Below, piece after piece: positions 43,242-52,376 of a stretch of 64,000 nt of DNA. A program made the translations under genes and the position numbers. Source of the stretch: Geminocystis sp050753365 (GTDB taxonomy: Bacteria; Cyanobacteriota; Cyanobacteriia; Cyanobacteriales; Cyanobacteriaceae); NCBI RefSeq assembly GCF_050753365.1, contig NZ_JBLZFY010000011.1, positions 1 through 64,000 of the forward strand. The letters are read 5' to 3'. The notes beneath the pieces were generated by a model, which worked only from the letters and a program-made list of their open reading frames with translations, did not search any database and was not told the origin of the DNA. Each line of letters opens with the position of its first letter. Positions within the stretch are counted from its first letter, which is position 1.

Positions 43242-43733
43242 ATGTTAACGGATCATCGTTCCATATCCCTTTCTTATCTTTCTACTAATTTAGAGATTCT
43301 TGTGCATTTAGAAGCCATCGCTACATTATATCAAAGGGAAAATAATAGATTTCATTTAGTCTTAAATAATGTCGAGTTTAGTAAAATTACTGACGATACT
43401 AATTTTTATTTCCCCAAGGAAAACGAAGAAGAAAACGGCAAAAATTTAATTTGGTTGGAAATATCTCCTTTTCGGGTAATTATGACGCAACAAAACAAAA
43501 ATGGTGTCAATTATCGTCATTATTGGGAAAGGGGTATCTATGGTAAAAGCCGTTATTGGTTGAATGAAAATGGAGAGAGTAATCAAGCAAAAGATAGTAT
43601 CTACCTTCGCAATTTTACTCGCAATCTCACTTTTAAGGGAACTTCTACTCCTGAATCTTTACGCATTGAGTACGAGTTGTGGAGTAATCATCTTAATTTA
43701 GGTCATTATGTATTGCATCTTGAAGTTAACTAA
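43242..43733 (+). CDS. hypothetical protein paired with an Rrf2 regulator
   Basis: A 163-residue soluble protein, predicted mainly beta (RFHLVLNNVEFSKI, IWLEISPFRVIM) with aromatic-rich loops. No known domain. Its TAA stop touches the ATG of the Rrf2 gene, so the two are translationally linked and probably function together. Confidence 0.65.
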   Translation: MLTDHRSISLSYLSTNLEILVHLEAIATLYQRENNRFHLVLNNVEFSKITDDTNFYFPKENEEENGKNLIWLEISPFRVIMTQQNKNGVNYRHYWERGIYGKSRYWLNENGESNQAKDSIYLRNFTRNLTFKGTSTPESLRIEYELWSNHLNLGHYVLHLEVN

Positions 43734-44177
43734 ATGAAGTTGACCAAAAAAGGTTATTATGCTGTAAAAGCCTTACTAGATATGAGTTTGCAAGGGGTCG
43801 ATCGAGCTATATCCGTAAATTCGATCGCTACTCGCCAAAATTTACCTGCGCCGTATTTAGAGAAAATCTTAATTAAGATTCGCCATGCAGGTTTAATCAA
43901 GTCTATACGAGGAATGCAGGGAGGTTATATACTAGCTTTACCTCCAGAAGAAATTTCTTTAGGGGATATTTTAATCGCAGTGGGAGACAAAATTGATCCC
44001 CTATCACCCAATAGTTTAAATCAAGATTCGGCAGAAGATTGGGTGACAATGACTTTATGGAGTCGTTTAAATAAAAAGTTTAAAGAGGCTATTTTTAGTA
44101 TTACTTTAGCGGATTTATATTATGATGCTCGTAGTCGTCAAGCATCTCAAGGTGAAGATAATAATTTCATTGTTTAA
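43734..44177 (+). CDS. Rrf2 family transcription regulator
   Basis: A 147-residue Rrf2 protein. The N-terminal winged helix (KLTKKGYYAVKALLDMS, PAPYLEKILIKIRHAGLI, SIRGMQGGYILA) is complete. No cysteines are present anywhere, so it cannot carry the [2Fe-2S] cluster used by IscR, NsrR and RirA; it would sense something else or act as a constitutive repressor. Immediately downstream is nrtABCD, 270 bases away, which makes it a candidate but unproven regulator. Confidence 0.88.
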   Translation: MKLTKKGYYAVKALLDMSLQGVDRAISVNSIATRQNLPAPYLEKILIKIRHAGLIKSIRGMQGGYILALPPEEISLGDILIAVGDKIDPLSPNSLNQDSAEDWVTMTLWSRLNKKFKEAIFSITLADLYYDARSRQASQGEDNNFIV

Positions 44178-44351
44178 CGGACAAGATCAGAACTTAGGCA
44201 ATCATAACTAAATTATGTCAATCAAGTGCGACAGCGAAAGAATATCAAAACCTTGATTTTTCTTGTAAATGGATAATTTCAAAAGATTGTGGGAGTTTTG
44301 ATGCACAAAAAGCATAGAAATAATGTGTTTTTTACAAATTTTTAAAATTTT

Positions 44352-44396
44352 GTGACGAAAAATACAAATTGAACCATAGTAAACCTTTTAAATATG
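44352..44396 (+). promoter_or_regulatory. probable NtcA promoter of nrtABCD
   Basis: GTG-N8-TAC (44352-44365), a one-base variant of the NtcA box, is followed after 23 bases by TAAATAT as a -10. This leaves a leader of about 50 bases before nrtA. Spacing agrees with NtcA-activated promoters. The variation makes it less certain than the urtC site. Confidence 0.55.
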
Positions 44397-44446
44397 TACA
44401 TCAAACTTAACAAATATTAAAATAAATTAGGAACATCCGTTAATCT

Positions 44447-45745
44447 ATGTCCCAAGTATCCAGAAGAAAATTCATTCTCACCGCAGGAGTTACCGCTTTA
44501 GGTAGTGCTATTTTACATGGTTGCACCACTGGAGGCAACGAACAACCCACCACTGAAACCCCTGTTACCACTCCCGTTAGTGGTGATGCCCCAGAAGTTA
44601 CCTCCGCCAAGTTAGGTTTTATCGCTTTAACGGATTCTGCCCCCCTAATTATTGCTAAAGAAAAAGGATTTTTTGATAAATATGGCATGACTGGGGTAGA
44701 AGTATTAAAACAAGCATCTTGGCCTGTTACTAGAGATAATATCGAATTAGGTTCGGCTGGTGGTGGTATTGATGGAGCTCATATTCTTACCCCTATGCCT
44801 TATTTAATGACATTGGGTACAATTACCAAAAGTAATCAACCAGTACCTATGTATCTTTTGGCAAGATTAAACACCAATGGACAAGCTATTTCGATCGGTA
44901 ATGCCTATAAAGAGGCAAATGTAGGACTTGATAGTTCTGTTATCAAAGACAAAATAAATAAGGATTCTAAATTTGCCATTACCTTCCCCGGTGGTACTCA
45001 TGATTTATGGATGCGTTATTGGTTGGCGGCAGGAGGTATTAATCCCGATACCGATGTTTCTGTTATTCCCGTACCTCCTCCTCAAATGGTAGCGAATATG
45101 AAGGTAGGTAACATGGAGGCTTTTTGTGTGGGTGAACCTTGGAATGCTCAATTAATTAACCAAGATATTGGTTATAGTGCCTTAGTTACTGGTGAATTAT
45201 GGAATGATCATCCTGAAAAAGCGTTTACCTTACGCAAGGATTGGGTGGACGCAAATCCCAAAGCGGCCAAAGCCTTATTAATGGCGGTTTTAGAAGCTCA
45301 AAGATGGTGTGATGATCCTAATAATGTGGAAGAAATGTGTCAAATTGTTTCTCAAGATAAATGGTTTAAAGTTCCCGTGGAGGATATTGTGGAACGATCG
45401 AAAGGTAATATCGACTTTGGTAATGGTAGAGTAGAGCAAAACTTCCCCTATGCCATGAAATTCTGGAGAGATAACGCTTCCTATCCTTTCAAGAGTCATG
45501 ATTTATGGTTTTTAACGGAGGATATTCGTTGGGGCTATATTCCTGCGGATACCGATACAAAAGCACTGGTGGATCAAGTAAATCGTGAAGATTTGTGGAA
45601 AGAGGCGGCGAAAGCCATTGGCGTACCTGATGCGGAAATTCCCACCAGTACTTCTCGTGGTGTGGAAACTTTCTTTGATGGTGTGACATTTGATCCTGAA
45701 AATCCTCAAGCCTATTTAGATGGATTAAAAATCAAAAAAACTTAA
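44447..45745 (+). CDS. nrtA: nitrate/nitrite-binding protein NrtA
   Basis: A 432-residue substrate-binding lipoprotein of the nitrate ABC transporter. The N-terminus has a twin-arginine-type signal (RRKFILTAGVTA) with a lipobox Cys in LHGC. The mature part has the NrtA/CmpA fold: KLGFIALTDSAPLIIAKEKGFF, ELGSAGGGIDGAHIL, and NMKVGNMEAFCVGEPW near 220. It captures nitrate in the periplasm and passes it to NrtB. CmpA (bicarbonate) is a close alternative; the NrtC architecture does not separate the two, so the nitrate call rests on the promoter and gene set. Confidence 0.85.
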   Translation: MSQVSRRKFILTAGVTALGSAILHGCTTGGNEQPTTETPVTTPVSGDAPEVTSAKLGFIALTDSAPLIIAKEKGFFDKYGMTGVEVLKQASWPVTRDNIELGSAGGGIDGAHILTPMPYLMTLGTITKSNQPVPMYLLARLNTNGQAISIGNAYKEANVGLDSSVIKDKINKDSKFAITFPGGTHDLWMRYWLAAGGINPDTDVSVIPVPPPQMVANMKVGNMEAFCVGEPWNAQLINQDIGYSALVTGELWNDHPEKAFTLRKDWVDANPKAAKALLMAVLEAQRWCDDPNNVEEMCQIVSQDKWFKVPVEDIVERSKGNIDFGNGRVEQNFPYAMKFWRDNASYPFKSHDLWFLTEDIRWGYIPADTDTKALVDQVNREDLWKEAAKAIGVPDAEIPTSTSRGVETFFDGVTFDPENPQAYLDGLKIKKT

Positions 45746-45749
45746 AATA

Positions 45750-45782
45750 ATTAACAATTAACAATTAACAATTAACAATTAA
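45750..45782. repeat. TTAACAA heptamer run
   Basis: About four tandem TTAACAA units just after nrtA, with similar AACAATT/AATGAAC sequences after nrtB (about 46705-46740) and after nrtC. Confidence 0.8.
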
Positions 45783-45863
45783 GGCTCAATGATAATGCTA
45801 AATTAATGAATTTTTTTCATTTATTAATTATTAACGATCGACTATTTATTATAAATTAAAATC

Positions 45864-46700
45864 ATGATCTCAAGAACTCAAAAATCTTCAAAAAGTGCCA
45901 ATATTTTAAGTAATATTTTTTATTCTCAAAACGCCCGACAAATTATTGCTCCCCTCGTTGCTTTATTCATATTATTAGCAATTTGGCAAATTTTATGTTC
46001 AGGAGAAAAACCAAATTTACCTTCTCCTATTACCGTAATTAAAGAAACATGGGATCCTTATATTATTAATCCCTTTTTTCATAATGGAGGTACAGATGTT
46101 GGCTTATTTTGGCAATTATTAGCTAGTTTACAAAGAGTCGCTATTGGCTTTTCTTTAGCCTCGATCGTGGGTATTGCATTAGGTATTTTAATCGGTGCAA
46201 ATCGCCTAGTTTATCAAGCATTAGACCCTATTTTTCAGGTATTAAGAACCATTCCGCCTTTAGCATGGTTGCCCATATCCTTAGCGGCTTTAAGACAAGC
46301 TGATCCCTCCGCAATTTTTGTTATTTTTATCACCGCAATCTGGCCTATTATCATCAATACCACTGTGGGAGTGCAACAAATTCCTCAAGATTATAACAAC
46401 GTTTCCAGAGTGCTTAAATTATCTAAAATTGAGTACTTTTTCAACATCTTATTTCCCTCCACAGTTCCTTATATTTTCACTGGTTTAAAAATCGGTATTG
46501 GTTTATCTTGGTTAGCGATTATTGCGGCAGAAATGTTAGTAGGTGGTGTAGGTATTGGCTTCTTTATTTGGGATGCTTATAACAGTTCACAAATGAGTCA
46601 AATTATTCTTGCTTTAATTTATGTTGGTTTAGTCGGTTTATTGTTAGATAGATTAGTTAGTTTTATTGCAACTTTAGTCGTTCCCTCAGAACAGAAATAG
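45864..46700 (+). CDS. nrtB: nitrate transporter permease NrtB
   Basis: A 278-residue permease with about six membrane spans. The cytoplasmic loop that contacts the ATPases is LKLSKIEYFFNILFPSTVPYIFTGLKIGIG, the EAA-type motif. The substrate path is shared with the CmpB/TauC family. It forms a homodimer with NrtC and NrtD. Downstream of nrtA by 118 bases. Confidence 0.88.
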   Translation: MISRTQKSSKSANILSNIFYSQNARQIIAPLVALFILLAIWQILCSGEKPNLPSPITVIKETWDPYIINPFFHNGGTDVGLFWQLLASLQRVAIGFSLASIVGIALGILIGANRLVYQALDPIFQVLRTIPPLAWLPISLAALRQADPSAIFVIFITAIWPIIINTTVGVQQIPQDYNNVSRVLKLSKIEYFFNILFPSTVPYIFTGLKIGIGLSWLAIIAAEMLVGGVGIGFFIWDAYNSSQMSQIILALIYVGLVGLLLDRLVSFIATLVVPSEQK

Positions 46701-46803
46701 TTAAAAATGAACAATTAATAATGAACAATTAACAATGAATAATTATTGATTTTTATTGCTAACTCTTAACTCTTAATTCCTAATTCCTAATTATTTTAAA
46801 ATA

Positions 46804-48807
46804 ATGCAAAATTTTATTGAAATTGATCACGTTGATAAAATATTTCCTCTGGCAAATGGAGGAGAATATATCGCTTTACGCAACATTAATTTAAAAATCC
46901 AAAAAGGGGAATTTATCTCTTTAATTGGACATTCTGGTTGTGGTAAGTCCACTCTGCTTAATATGGTGGCAGGTTTATCTAATGCTACCCATGGGGGAGT
47001 TATTCTGGAGGGAAGGGAAATTACTGAACCGGGTCCCGATCGAATGGTAGTATTTCAAAATTATTCTTTGTTACCTTGGTTAACGGTACGTCAAAATATT
47101 GCTTTAGCAGTGAATCGGGTAATGAATCATTATCCCGTAGCCCAAAGAAAAGCCATTGTCGAAGAAAATATCTCGATCGTAGGCTTAAAACACGCCGCCA
47201 ATAAAAAACCAGGGCAACTGTCAGGGGGGATGAAACAACGGGTTGCCATTGCCCGTGCTTTAGCGACAAAACCGAAAGTACTCCTTTTAGATGAACCTTT
47301 TGGAGCTTTGGATGCCCTCACTAGGGGAAATTTACAAGAAAGTTTGATGCGCATTGTCCAAGAAAACCACGTTACTTGTATCATGGTGACACACGATGTG
47401 GATGAAGCCTTGTTACTGTCCGATCGAGTCGTGATGTTAACCACAGGTCCAGAGGCTCATATTGGGCAAATATTAGAAGTACCGATCCCCCGTCCACGAC
47501 AACGGTTAGAAGTGGTCAATCACCCTAGTTACTACGCTCTGCGTAACGAAATCGTTTACTTCCTCAACCAACAAAAACGATCGAAAAAAGTGGGAACAGT
47601 TATCCCTCAGAAAGAAGTTATTGCAGGTAACGGCTTAGAAAAAATTAACCTCGATCTTGGTTTTATCCCCTTAACCGACTGCGCCCCCTTAGTGGTAGCT
47701 AAAGAAAAAGGATTTTTCGCTAAACATGGACTAGAACAGGTGAACTTAGTCCGTGAACCTTCGTGGCAGGAGTTAGCAAGGGGTATTGCCGAAGGGCGTT
47801 TAGATGGGGCACAAATGGTGGCAGGAATGCCTTTGAGTATGACTTTAGGAGCAGGGGGTAAACCTTCTATTCCCATGATTACCTCCATGGTACTCAGTCG
47901 TAACGGTAACGCTATCACCCTAGCAAAACAGTTTCAAGAAATGGGAGTGACAAACCTTGAGGAATTGAAACAAGCCCTTGCACAAAGTCCTGATAAAGTC
48001 CATACCTTTGGGGTGGTACATCCAGCCTCTATGCACAATTTATTACTACGTTACTGGTTGGCTTCAGGGGGAATTGATCCCGATCGAGATGTCAGTTTAA
48101 CAGTAATTCCTCCTGCTCAAATGGTGTCTAATCTCAAAGCAGGTAACATTGACGGTTACTGTGTGGGTGAACCCTGGAATACTCGATCGATCCTACAAGA
48201 TTTAGGTTATGTCATTGCTACAGACTTAGATATTTGGGCAGGACATCCCGAAAAAGTATTAGGAGTTAAAGAAGAATGGGTAGAAAAACACCCCGAAACT
48301 CATATTGCTCTAGTTAAGGCTTTGATTGAGGCTTGTGAATATTGTGACGATAGACGTAACCGAGAAGAAATAGTCGAGTTATTAGCAAAAGAGCAGTATT
48401 TGAATATGTCTTCTGAGTATATCCGTCCCGGTTTTGTTGATCCTTATAATTTCGGTACAAAAACCGAGTTATTACTAAGGTTTAATCAATTCTCTGTGGA
48501 TAATGCAAACTATCCTTCAAGGGTGGAGGCGTTATGGATTTTAACACAATTAGCTCGATGGGGTTATATACCCTTTCCTCGTAACTGGGTAGAAATTATC
48601 GAAAGAGTGCGCCGTCCAGACTTATTCGGGGAGGCTTGTCGTCAACTAGAACTATCGGATGCTGAACCCGATCGTCATAATTTACAACTGTTTGACAAAA
48701 TGGTGTTTAATCCAGACGATCCCATTGGCTACCTAGAAAGATTTACCATTCGCCGTGATTATCAAGTATCAGAAATCTTAATTGATAACCTAGCAATGAA
48801 TAATTAA
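46804..48807 (+). CDS. nrtC: nitrate transporter ATPase NrtC with NrtA-like regulatory domain
   Basis: A 667-residue fusion. Residues 1-260 are an ABC ATPase: Walker A GHSGCGKST, signature LSGGMKQRV, Walker B LLLDEPFGALD, VTHDVDEA. Residues from about 275 on repeat the NrtA fold (LDLGFIPLTDCAPLVVAKEKGFF, NLKAGNIDGYCVGEPW). In cyanobacteria this domain mediates inhibition by ammonium or nitrogen status. The domain order and length are those of NrtC and CmpC. Confidence 0.92.
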   Translation: MQNFIEIDHVDKIFPLANGGEYIALRNINLKIQKGEFISLIGHSGCGKSTLLNMVAGLSNATHGGVILEGREITEPGPDRMVVFQNYSLLPWLTVRQNIALAVNRVMNHYPVAQRKAIVEENISIVGLKHAANKKPGQLSGGMKQRVAIARALATKPKVLLLDEPFGALDALTRGNLQESLMRIVQENHVTCIMVTHDVDEALLLSDRVVMLTTGPEAHIGQILEVPIPRPRQRLEVVNHPSYYALRNEIVYFLNQQKRSKKVGTVIPQKEVIAGNGLEKINLDLGFIPLTDCAPLVVAKEKGFFAKHGLEQVNLVREPSWQELARGIAEGRLDGAQMVAGMPLSMTLGAGGKPSIPMITSMVLSRNGNAITLAKQFQEMGVTNLEELKQALAQSPDKVHTFGVVHPASMHNLLLRYWLASGGIDPDRDVSLTVIPPAQMVSNLKAGNIDGYCVGEPWNTRSILQDLGYVIATDLDIWAGHPEKVLGVKEEWVEKHPETHIALVKALIEACEYCDDRRNREEIVELLAKEQYLNMSSEYIRPGFVDPYNFGTKTELLLRFNQFSVDNANYPSRVEALWILTQLARWGYIPFPRNWVEIIERVRRPDLFGEACRQLELSDAEPDRHNLQLFDKMVFNPDDPIGYLERFTIRRDYQVSEILIDNLAMNN

Positions 48808-48855
48808 TAATGAACAATGAACAATGTTATTCTCCTTCAAAGATATTGAGTTCAA

Positions 48856-48890
48856 TGTAATTTATTACACGGTGGGTTATTGATTAACGC
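48856..48890. repeat. GTGTAATTTATTACAC palindromic repeat, copy 2
   Basis: The palindrome plus GGTGGGTTATTGATTAAC also occurs near 23050-23085 with the same flank (GGCGTGTTATTAATTAAC). A related form is near 36793. Confidence 0.7.
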
Positions 48891-48936
48891 CGAATATTAT
48901 ATATGCTCAATATACAAAACAACTTACATTATTTCG

Positions 48937-48963
48937 GAGATTGCTTCGTGCCTCGCAATGACA
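48937..48963 (+). repeat. interspersed GATTGCTTCGT repeat, copy 4
   Basis: GAGATTGCTTCGTGCCTCG followed by CAATGACA, just upstream of nrtD. Nearly identical to the copy at 24697. Confidence 0.8.
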
Positions 48964-49018
48964 TTTGGTTGATCATTTGCTAAACCTAAAACCCAACACT
49001 CAACACCTCATAGTTATT

Positions 49019-50014
49019 ATGCAAAGTTTAATGAATACTGAAAATACTACCGCAACCTTAGAAAAAGCAGATTTTTTAACTATTCAAGATGTATCAAAAG
49101 TTTATCCTACCCCTAGCGGTGACTATACCGTTTTAGACGGAGTTAACCTCAACGTTAAAGAGGGTGAATTTGTTTGTGTTATTGGACACTCAGGCTGTGG
49201 TAAATCAACTCTTTTAAATATGATTTCGGGATTTAATCAACCCACTACTGGCACAGTAAAACTTAAAGATAAGATTATCGCAGAACCGGGACCCGATCGA
49301 ATGATGGTATTTCAAAACTACTGTTTGTTACCTTGGAAAAATGTATGGGAAAACGTCTATTTAGCGGTTAACTCCGTTTTTCCCGACAAAAATAAACAGG
49401 AAAAAATTACCATTGTGGATGAACATTTAGCCATGGTAGGTTTAACCGAAGCCTCCAAGAAAAAACCAAATCAAATTTCTGGAGGAATGAAACAAAGAGT
49501 TGCCATTGCTCGTGCCTTAGCCATTCGCCCTGAAGTCTTGATTTTAGATGAACCTTTTGGTGCATTGGATGCTATCACTAAAGAGGAATTACAAGAAGAA
49601 TTGCTGGAAATTTGGCGAAATCATAGATTAACAGTAATGATGATTACCCATGACATAGACGAAGCTCTATTTTTAGCCGATCGACTGGTAATGATGACTA
49701 ACGGTCCTTCTGCTAAAATAGGGGAAGTATTAGAAATACCCTTTTCTCGTCCTCGTAACCGCGCTCAAATCACCGAAGATCCCCGTTACTACGAATTACG
49801 CAACTATGCTTTAGATTTCCTCTTTAATCGTTTTGCTCACTCTGAAGATCCTAGCGAAGATTCGATCGAACCAGAGCCAACCAATAATAAGTTAAAAATT
49901 GCGGGTATTGTCGGAGGATTAGTGGCAATTTCGATGGCAGGATTCGCCTTATTTCAATCCTTTAACGGTAACAATGGACAAACACCCCAAAATAATATTG
50001 AACGAGTTAATTAG
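49019..50014 (+). CDS. nrtD: nitrate transporter ATPase NrtD with C-terminal membrane span
   Basis: A 331-residue ATPase: Walker A GHSGCGKST, signature ISGGMKQRV, Walker B LILDEPFGALD, MITHDIDEA. It pairs with NrtC to power transport. A longer frame starts with TTG at 48965, but the ATG at 49019 (or 49031, MNTENT) is more credible. After the ATPase (to about residue 275) comes an acidic linker (SEDPSEDSIEPEPTNN) and a hydrophobic segment at about 293-312 (KIAGIVGGLVAISMAGFALF), then a polar tail. NrtD proteins usually end before this, so the tail is unusual. Confidence 0.92.
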   Translation: MQSLMNTENTTATLEKADFLTIQDVSKVYPTPSGDYTVLDGVNLNVKEGEFVCVIGHSGCGKSTLLNMISGFNQPTTGTVKLKDKIIAEPGPDRMMVFQNYCLLPWKNVWENVYLAVNSVFPDKNKQEKITIVDEHLAMVGLTEASKKKPNQISGGMKQRVAIARALAIRPEVLILDEPFGALDAITKEELQEELLEIWRNHRLTVMMITHDIDEALFLADRLVMMTNGPSAKIGEVLEIPFSRPRNRAQITEDPRYYELRNYALDFLFNRFAHSEDPSEDSIEPEPTNNKLKIAGIVGGLVAISMAGFALFQSFNGNNGQTPQNNIERVN

Positions 50015-50121
50015 GCTTAATTATCATGGGGAGGTAATCCCCCTTGAACATTATAGTCTTACGGGATAAACATTGACAAAAAAAATAAACTTAGATATAA
50101 TAAGTAACTGTGTCATTCTCT

Positions 50122-50208
50122 GGAGAGGTGGCCGAGCGGTTGAAGGCGCAGCACTGGAAATGCTGTTTGGGGGTAACTTCAACGAGGGTTCGAATCCCTC
50201 CCTCTCCG
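50122..50208 (+). tRNA. tRNA-Ser (anticodon GGA)
   Basis: Type II tRNA with acceptor GGAGAGG/CCTCTCC, the anticodon loop CTGGAAA, a long variable arm (TTGGGGGTAACTTCAA) and T arm GAGGGTTCGAATCCCTC. CCA is not encoded. It lies 107 bases past nrtD. Confidence 0.97.
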
Positions 50209-50400
50209 TTTTAGAATCGTTTATTTTTCAATATTTTAATACTGAAAATAACATTCTTAATTTATATCTTTTATTCATAATACCTTGGTTTTGTAACGCT
50301 TCAAAACCTTTTTTTGTCATTACTTTAAGTGAGTAGGCAAAATTAATTATATATTTACCTATTACCTCCCCTCATCAGAATACTATGAGGCAACCCCTAA

Positions 50401-50805
50401 TTACTCTTCATGGGATGTTAATTTGAGTTTTTCGATATGTAATTTTTGTTCTAACTCCTGTAACTCTTCACGGCGAGTTTCGATTTCGAGTCTGATTCTG
50501 GTTAAATCTTGACTTTGAGAGGTTAATTCCTGTCGCCATTTTTCAATTCGTAATTCTTCTTCAGAAATGTTAATATTAGCGTTGTAATGTCCTTCTACTA
50601 AATACTCTCTCAATATTTTAAGTACCCAATCTTTTGCATCTCTACATCTAATTATTTGTTCTCGATCGTCCAATTCTACCAATAATAATAGTCCTTCTGC
50701 AAAGATTTGATCATCCCTCAAAGAAATAAATTTTTCATAACAAAATGTCCATTGCAATTTAGACTCTTCTACGGCAAGTAAGTGTAATTCTAACTTTCCT
50801 GACAT
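50401..50805 (-). CDS. hypothetical protein with C-terminal coiled coil
   Basis: From the ATG at 50805 (MSGKLELHLLAVEESKLQW), 134 residues; the frame is open to 50949, but the extra part is AT-rich and unlikely. The first 75 residues look globular; the last 55 are a charged coiled coil (QSQDLTRIRLEIETRREELQ). The N-terminal segment is of a kind I associate with cyanobacterial conserved unknowns. No function assignable. Confidence 0.65.
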   Translation of the reverse strand: MSGKLELHLLAVEESKLQWTFCYEKFISLRDDQIFAEGLLLLVELDDREQIIRCRDAKDWVLKILREYLVEGHYNANINISEEELRIEKWRQELTSQSQDLTRIRLEIETRREELQELEQKLHIEKLKLTSHEE

Positions 50806-51361
50806 TATATTTTTAGTAACTTGGGCAAGATATAGCATTAAGAGTAATGAGTAATCAAGTGAAGTTTGAGGAGTTAATTTATAACTCGCTATGGGATAAA
50901 TGAATTTTTGACTTGAAATATATACTAGCATAAAACTTGACAAAATCAATTATTTGTGGTTCTATTAATTAATTAATTTTTATAAAAACTTGAAAATAAA
51001 CAAGAGCTAGAAACAACAGTTCATTAACTATTACATGAAAAAGATTTAGTAATTAATTAGACTAAAAAATGGAAGAATAAAGGGACATTAATTAATCCAA
51101 GTCAAATGAACTTTTGGGAAAATAATGAGCCTCTTTTATAGTAGTTATAATAAATTAGTATAAGAGAAAGCTATAACTGATTAAGATTGATTGCTTTTTC
51201 AATTATGAAAGATGTCTAATGCTTCGTACCAAAGTTACCAAAGTTACCAATTTCCTTTTTCTTGGTTATTGAGGGGGAATCACAATATAGAAGTGTTGAA
51301 TAAATTGAAATTAAACAATTATAATAAACATAATCATTATTTATTGTTCAAGATTAAAATT
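50806..51361. other. AT-rich stretch between two hypothetical genes
   Basis: No convincing gene. Frames extend upstream from both flanking genes but without protein-like composition. A short direct repeat ACCAAAGTT occurs near 51225. Confidence 0.4.
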
Positions 51362-52228
51362 ATGTCAAAAAACTATTTTGTATATCGCAGTAGTCAAGAT
51401 TTAGAAAGAATATATAAAGCAATTATTCTTTGGTTTAAAGAAAAACAATACGAGGTAGAAGGAATACAAAAACAAGATATTTATTTAATTCAAGCTAGAA
51501 AAACAGGCGCACTTAGAACATTTTTAGGTACTAATTTAGCTTTTAAAATTCAAATTTATACCTCTCAAGAACAATTTAGTAATCAAAAAGAATTAATCAT
51601 TCAAACCAGTCGAGGAAGATGGATGCAAAATATTGCAGGGGCAGGTTTTGCTGGTATATTTACTGGTGGATTAACTATTTGGACGGGTATTGCTAATGCA
51701 GGTTGGGGATTAGTTTTAGAAAATGAGTTAATTTCTTATGTAGAAAATGACTTAAATTATCTTAGGGTTAAACCAGATATGTCAAACATTAACCCTCCTA
51801 GTGTTAACGTAGAAAATAATCCTGTTTCTTGCCCTATTAATGTGGTTAAAAATTCTGATCAAAAAAAGATTATTGAAGATTTAGAAAGAGAAATTAATCA
51901 ATTAGAAATTGCTTTTACCGATGAAATTTTGACTGAAAGTGAATTTTTAAGAAAAAAAAGTATTTTAGAGAAAAAAATTGATGATTATGAGGTTAATTTT
52001 GTCATTGAAGAAAAGTTAAAAAAATTGCAAGATGCTTTTTCTCAAGGTATTTTAGATCAATATGAATACGAACAAAAACTTCAAGATTTAGAAGCGAATA
52101 CTAGGGCAAAAATTTTACAAGAAAGACGTTTAGAAAGAAATAAAAATAAGGTAGCTAAATTAAAAGAGGCTTTGGATCATGGTATTATTACTAAAGAAGA
52201 ATATCAAGCTAAAATTGCTCGTTTATAG
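51362..52228 (+). CDS. hypothetical protein with tandem SHOCT-like C-terminus
   Basis: About 288 residues from the ATG at 51362 (MSKNYFVYRSSQDLERIYKA); the frame is open from 51212 but that part is repeat-like (SYQSYQSYQ). Residues 1-120 form a soluble alpha/beta part with a Gly/Ala-rich hydrophobic stretch (IAGAGFAGIFTGGLTIW). The end has three SHOCT-like short helical units (AFTDEILTESEFLRKKSIL, AFSQGILDQYEYEQKL, ALDHGIITKEEYQAKIA). Such tails mediate oligomer or membrane contacts. Function unknown. Confidence 0.7.
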   Translation: MSKNYFVYRSSQDLERIYKAIILWFKEKQYEVEGIQKQDIYLIQARKTGALRTFLGTNLAFKIQIYTSQEQFSNQKELIIQTSRGRWMQNIAGAGFAGIFTGGLTIWTGIANAGWGLVLENELISYVENDLNYLRVKPDMSNINPPSVNVENNPVSCPINVVKNSDQKKIIEDLEREINQLEIAFTDEILTESEFLRKKSILEKKIDDYEVNFVIEEKLKKLQDAFSQGILDQYEYEQKLQDLEANTRAKILQERRLERNKNKVAKLKEALDHGIITKEEYQAKIARL

Positions 52229-52284
52229 GTTCAATTCAAGCTCAATTTTTAATTCTTCAGAATGATTTAATAATAAAGTTATTC

Positions 52285-52312
52285 TGTCATTGCGAGGTTA
52301 CGAAGCAATCTC
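52285..52312 (-). repeat. interspersed GATTGCTTCGT repeat, copy 5 (inverted)
   Basis: Reverse orientation: TGTCATTGCGAGG followed by TTACGAAGCAATCTC. Lies between the SHOCT-like gene and recF. Confidence 0.75.
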
Positions 52313-52376
52313 TAACATCAAACTTGTCTATTTTATTTAATCTTCATTCCTTAATAGTTAATGTCAAAAATTGATA

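Noticed and set aside
44447..50014. CmpABCD bicarbonate transporter
   Set aside because: The proteins cannot be separated firmly by eye, but the NtcA-type promoter favours nitrate; kept as an alternative.
50073..50336. An 87-codon plus-strand frame
   Set aside because: It runs straight through the tRNA-Ser gene and has no coding character.
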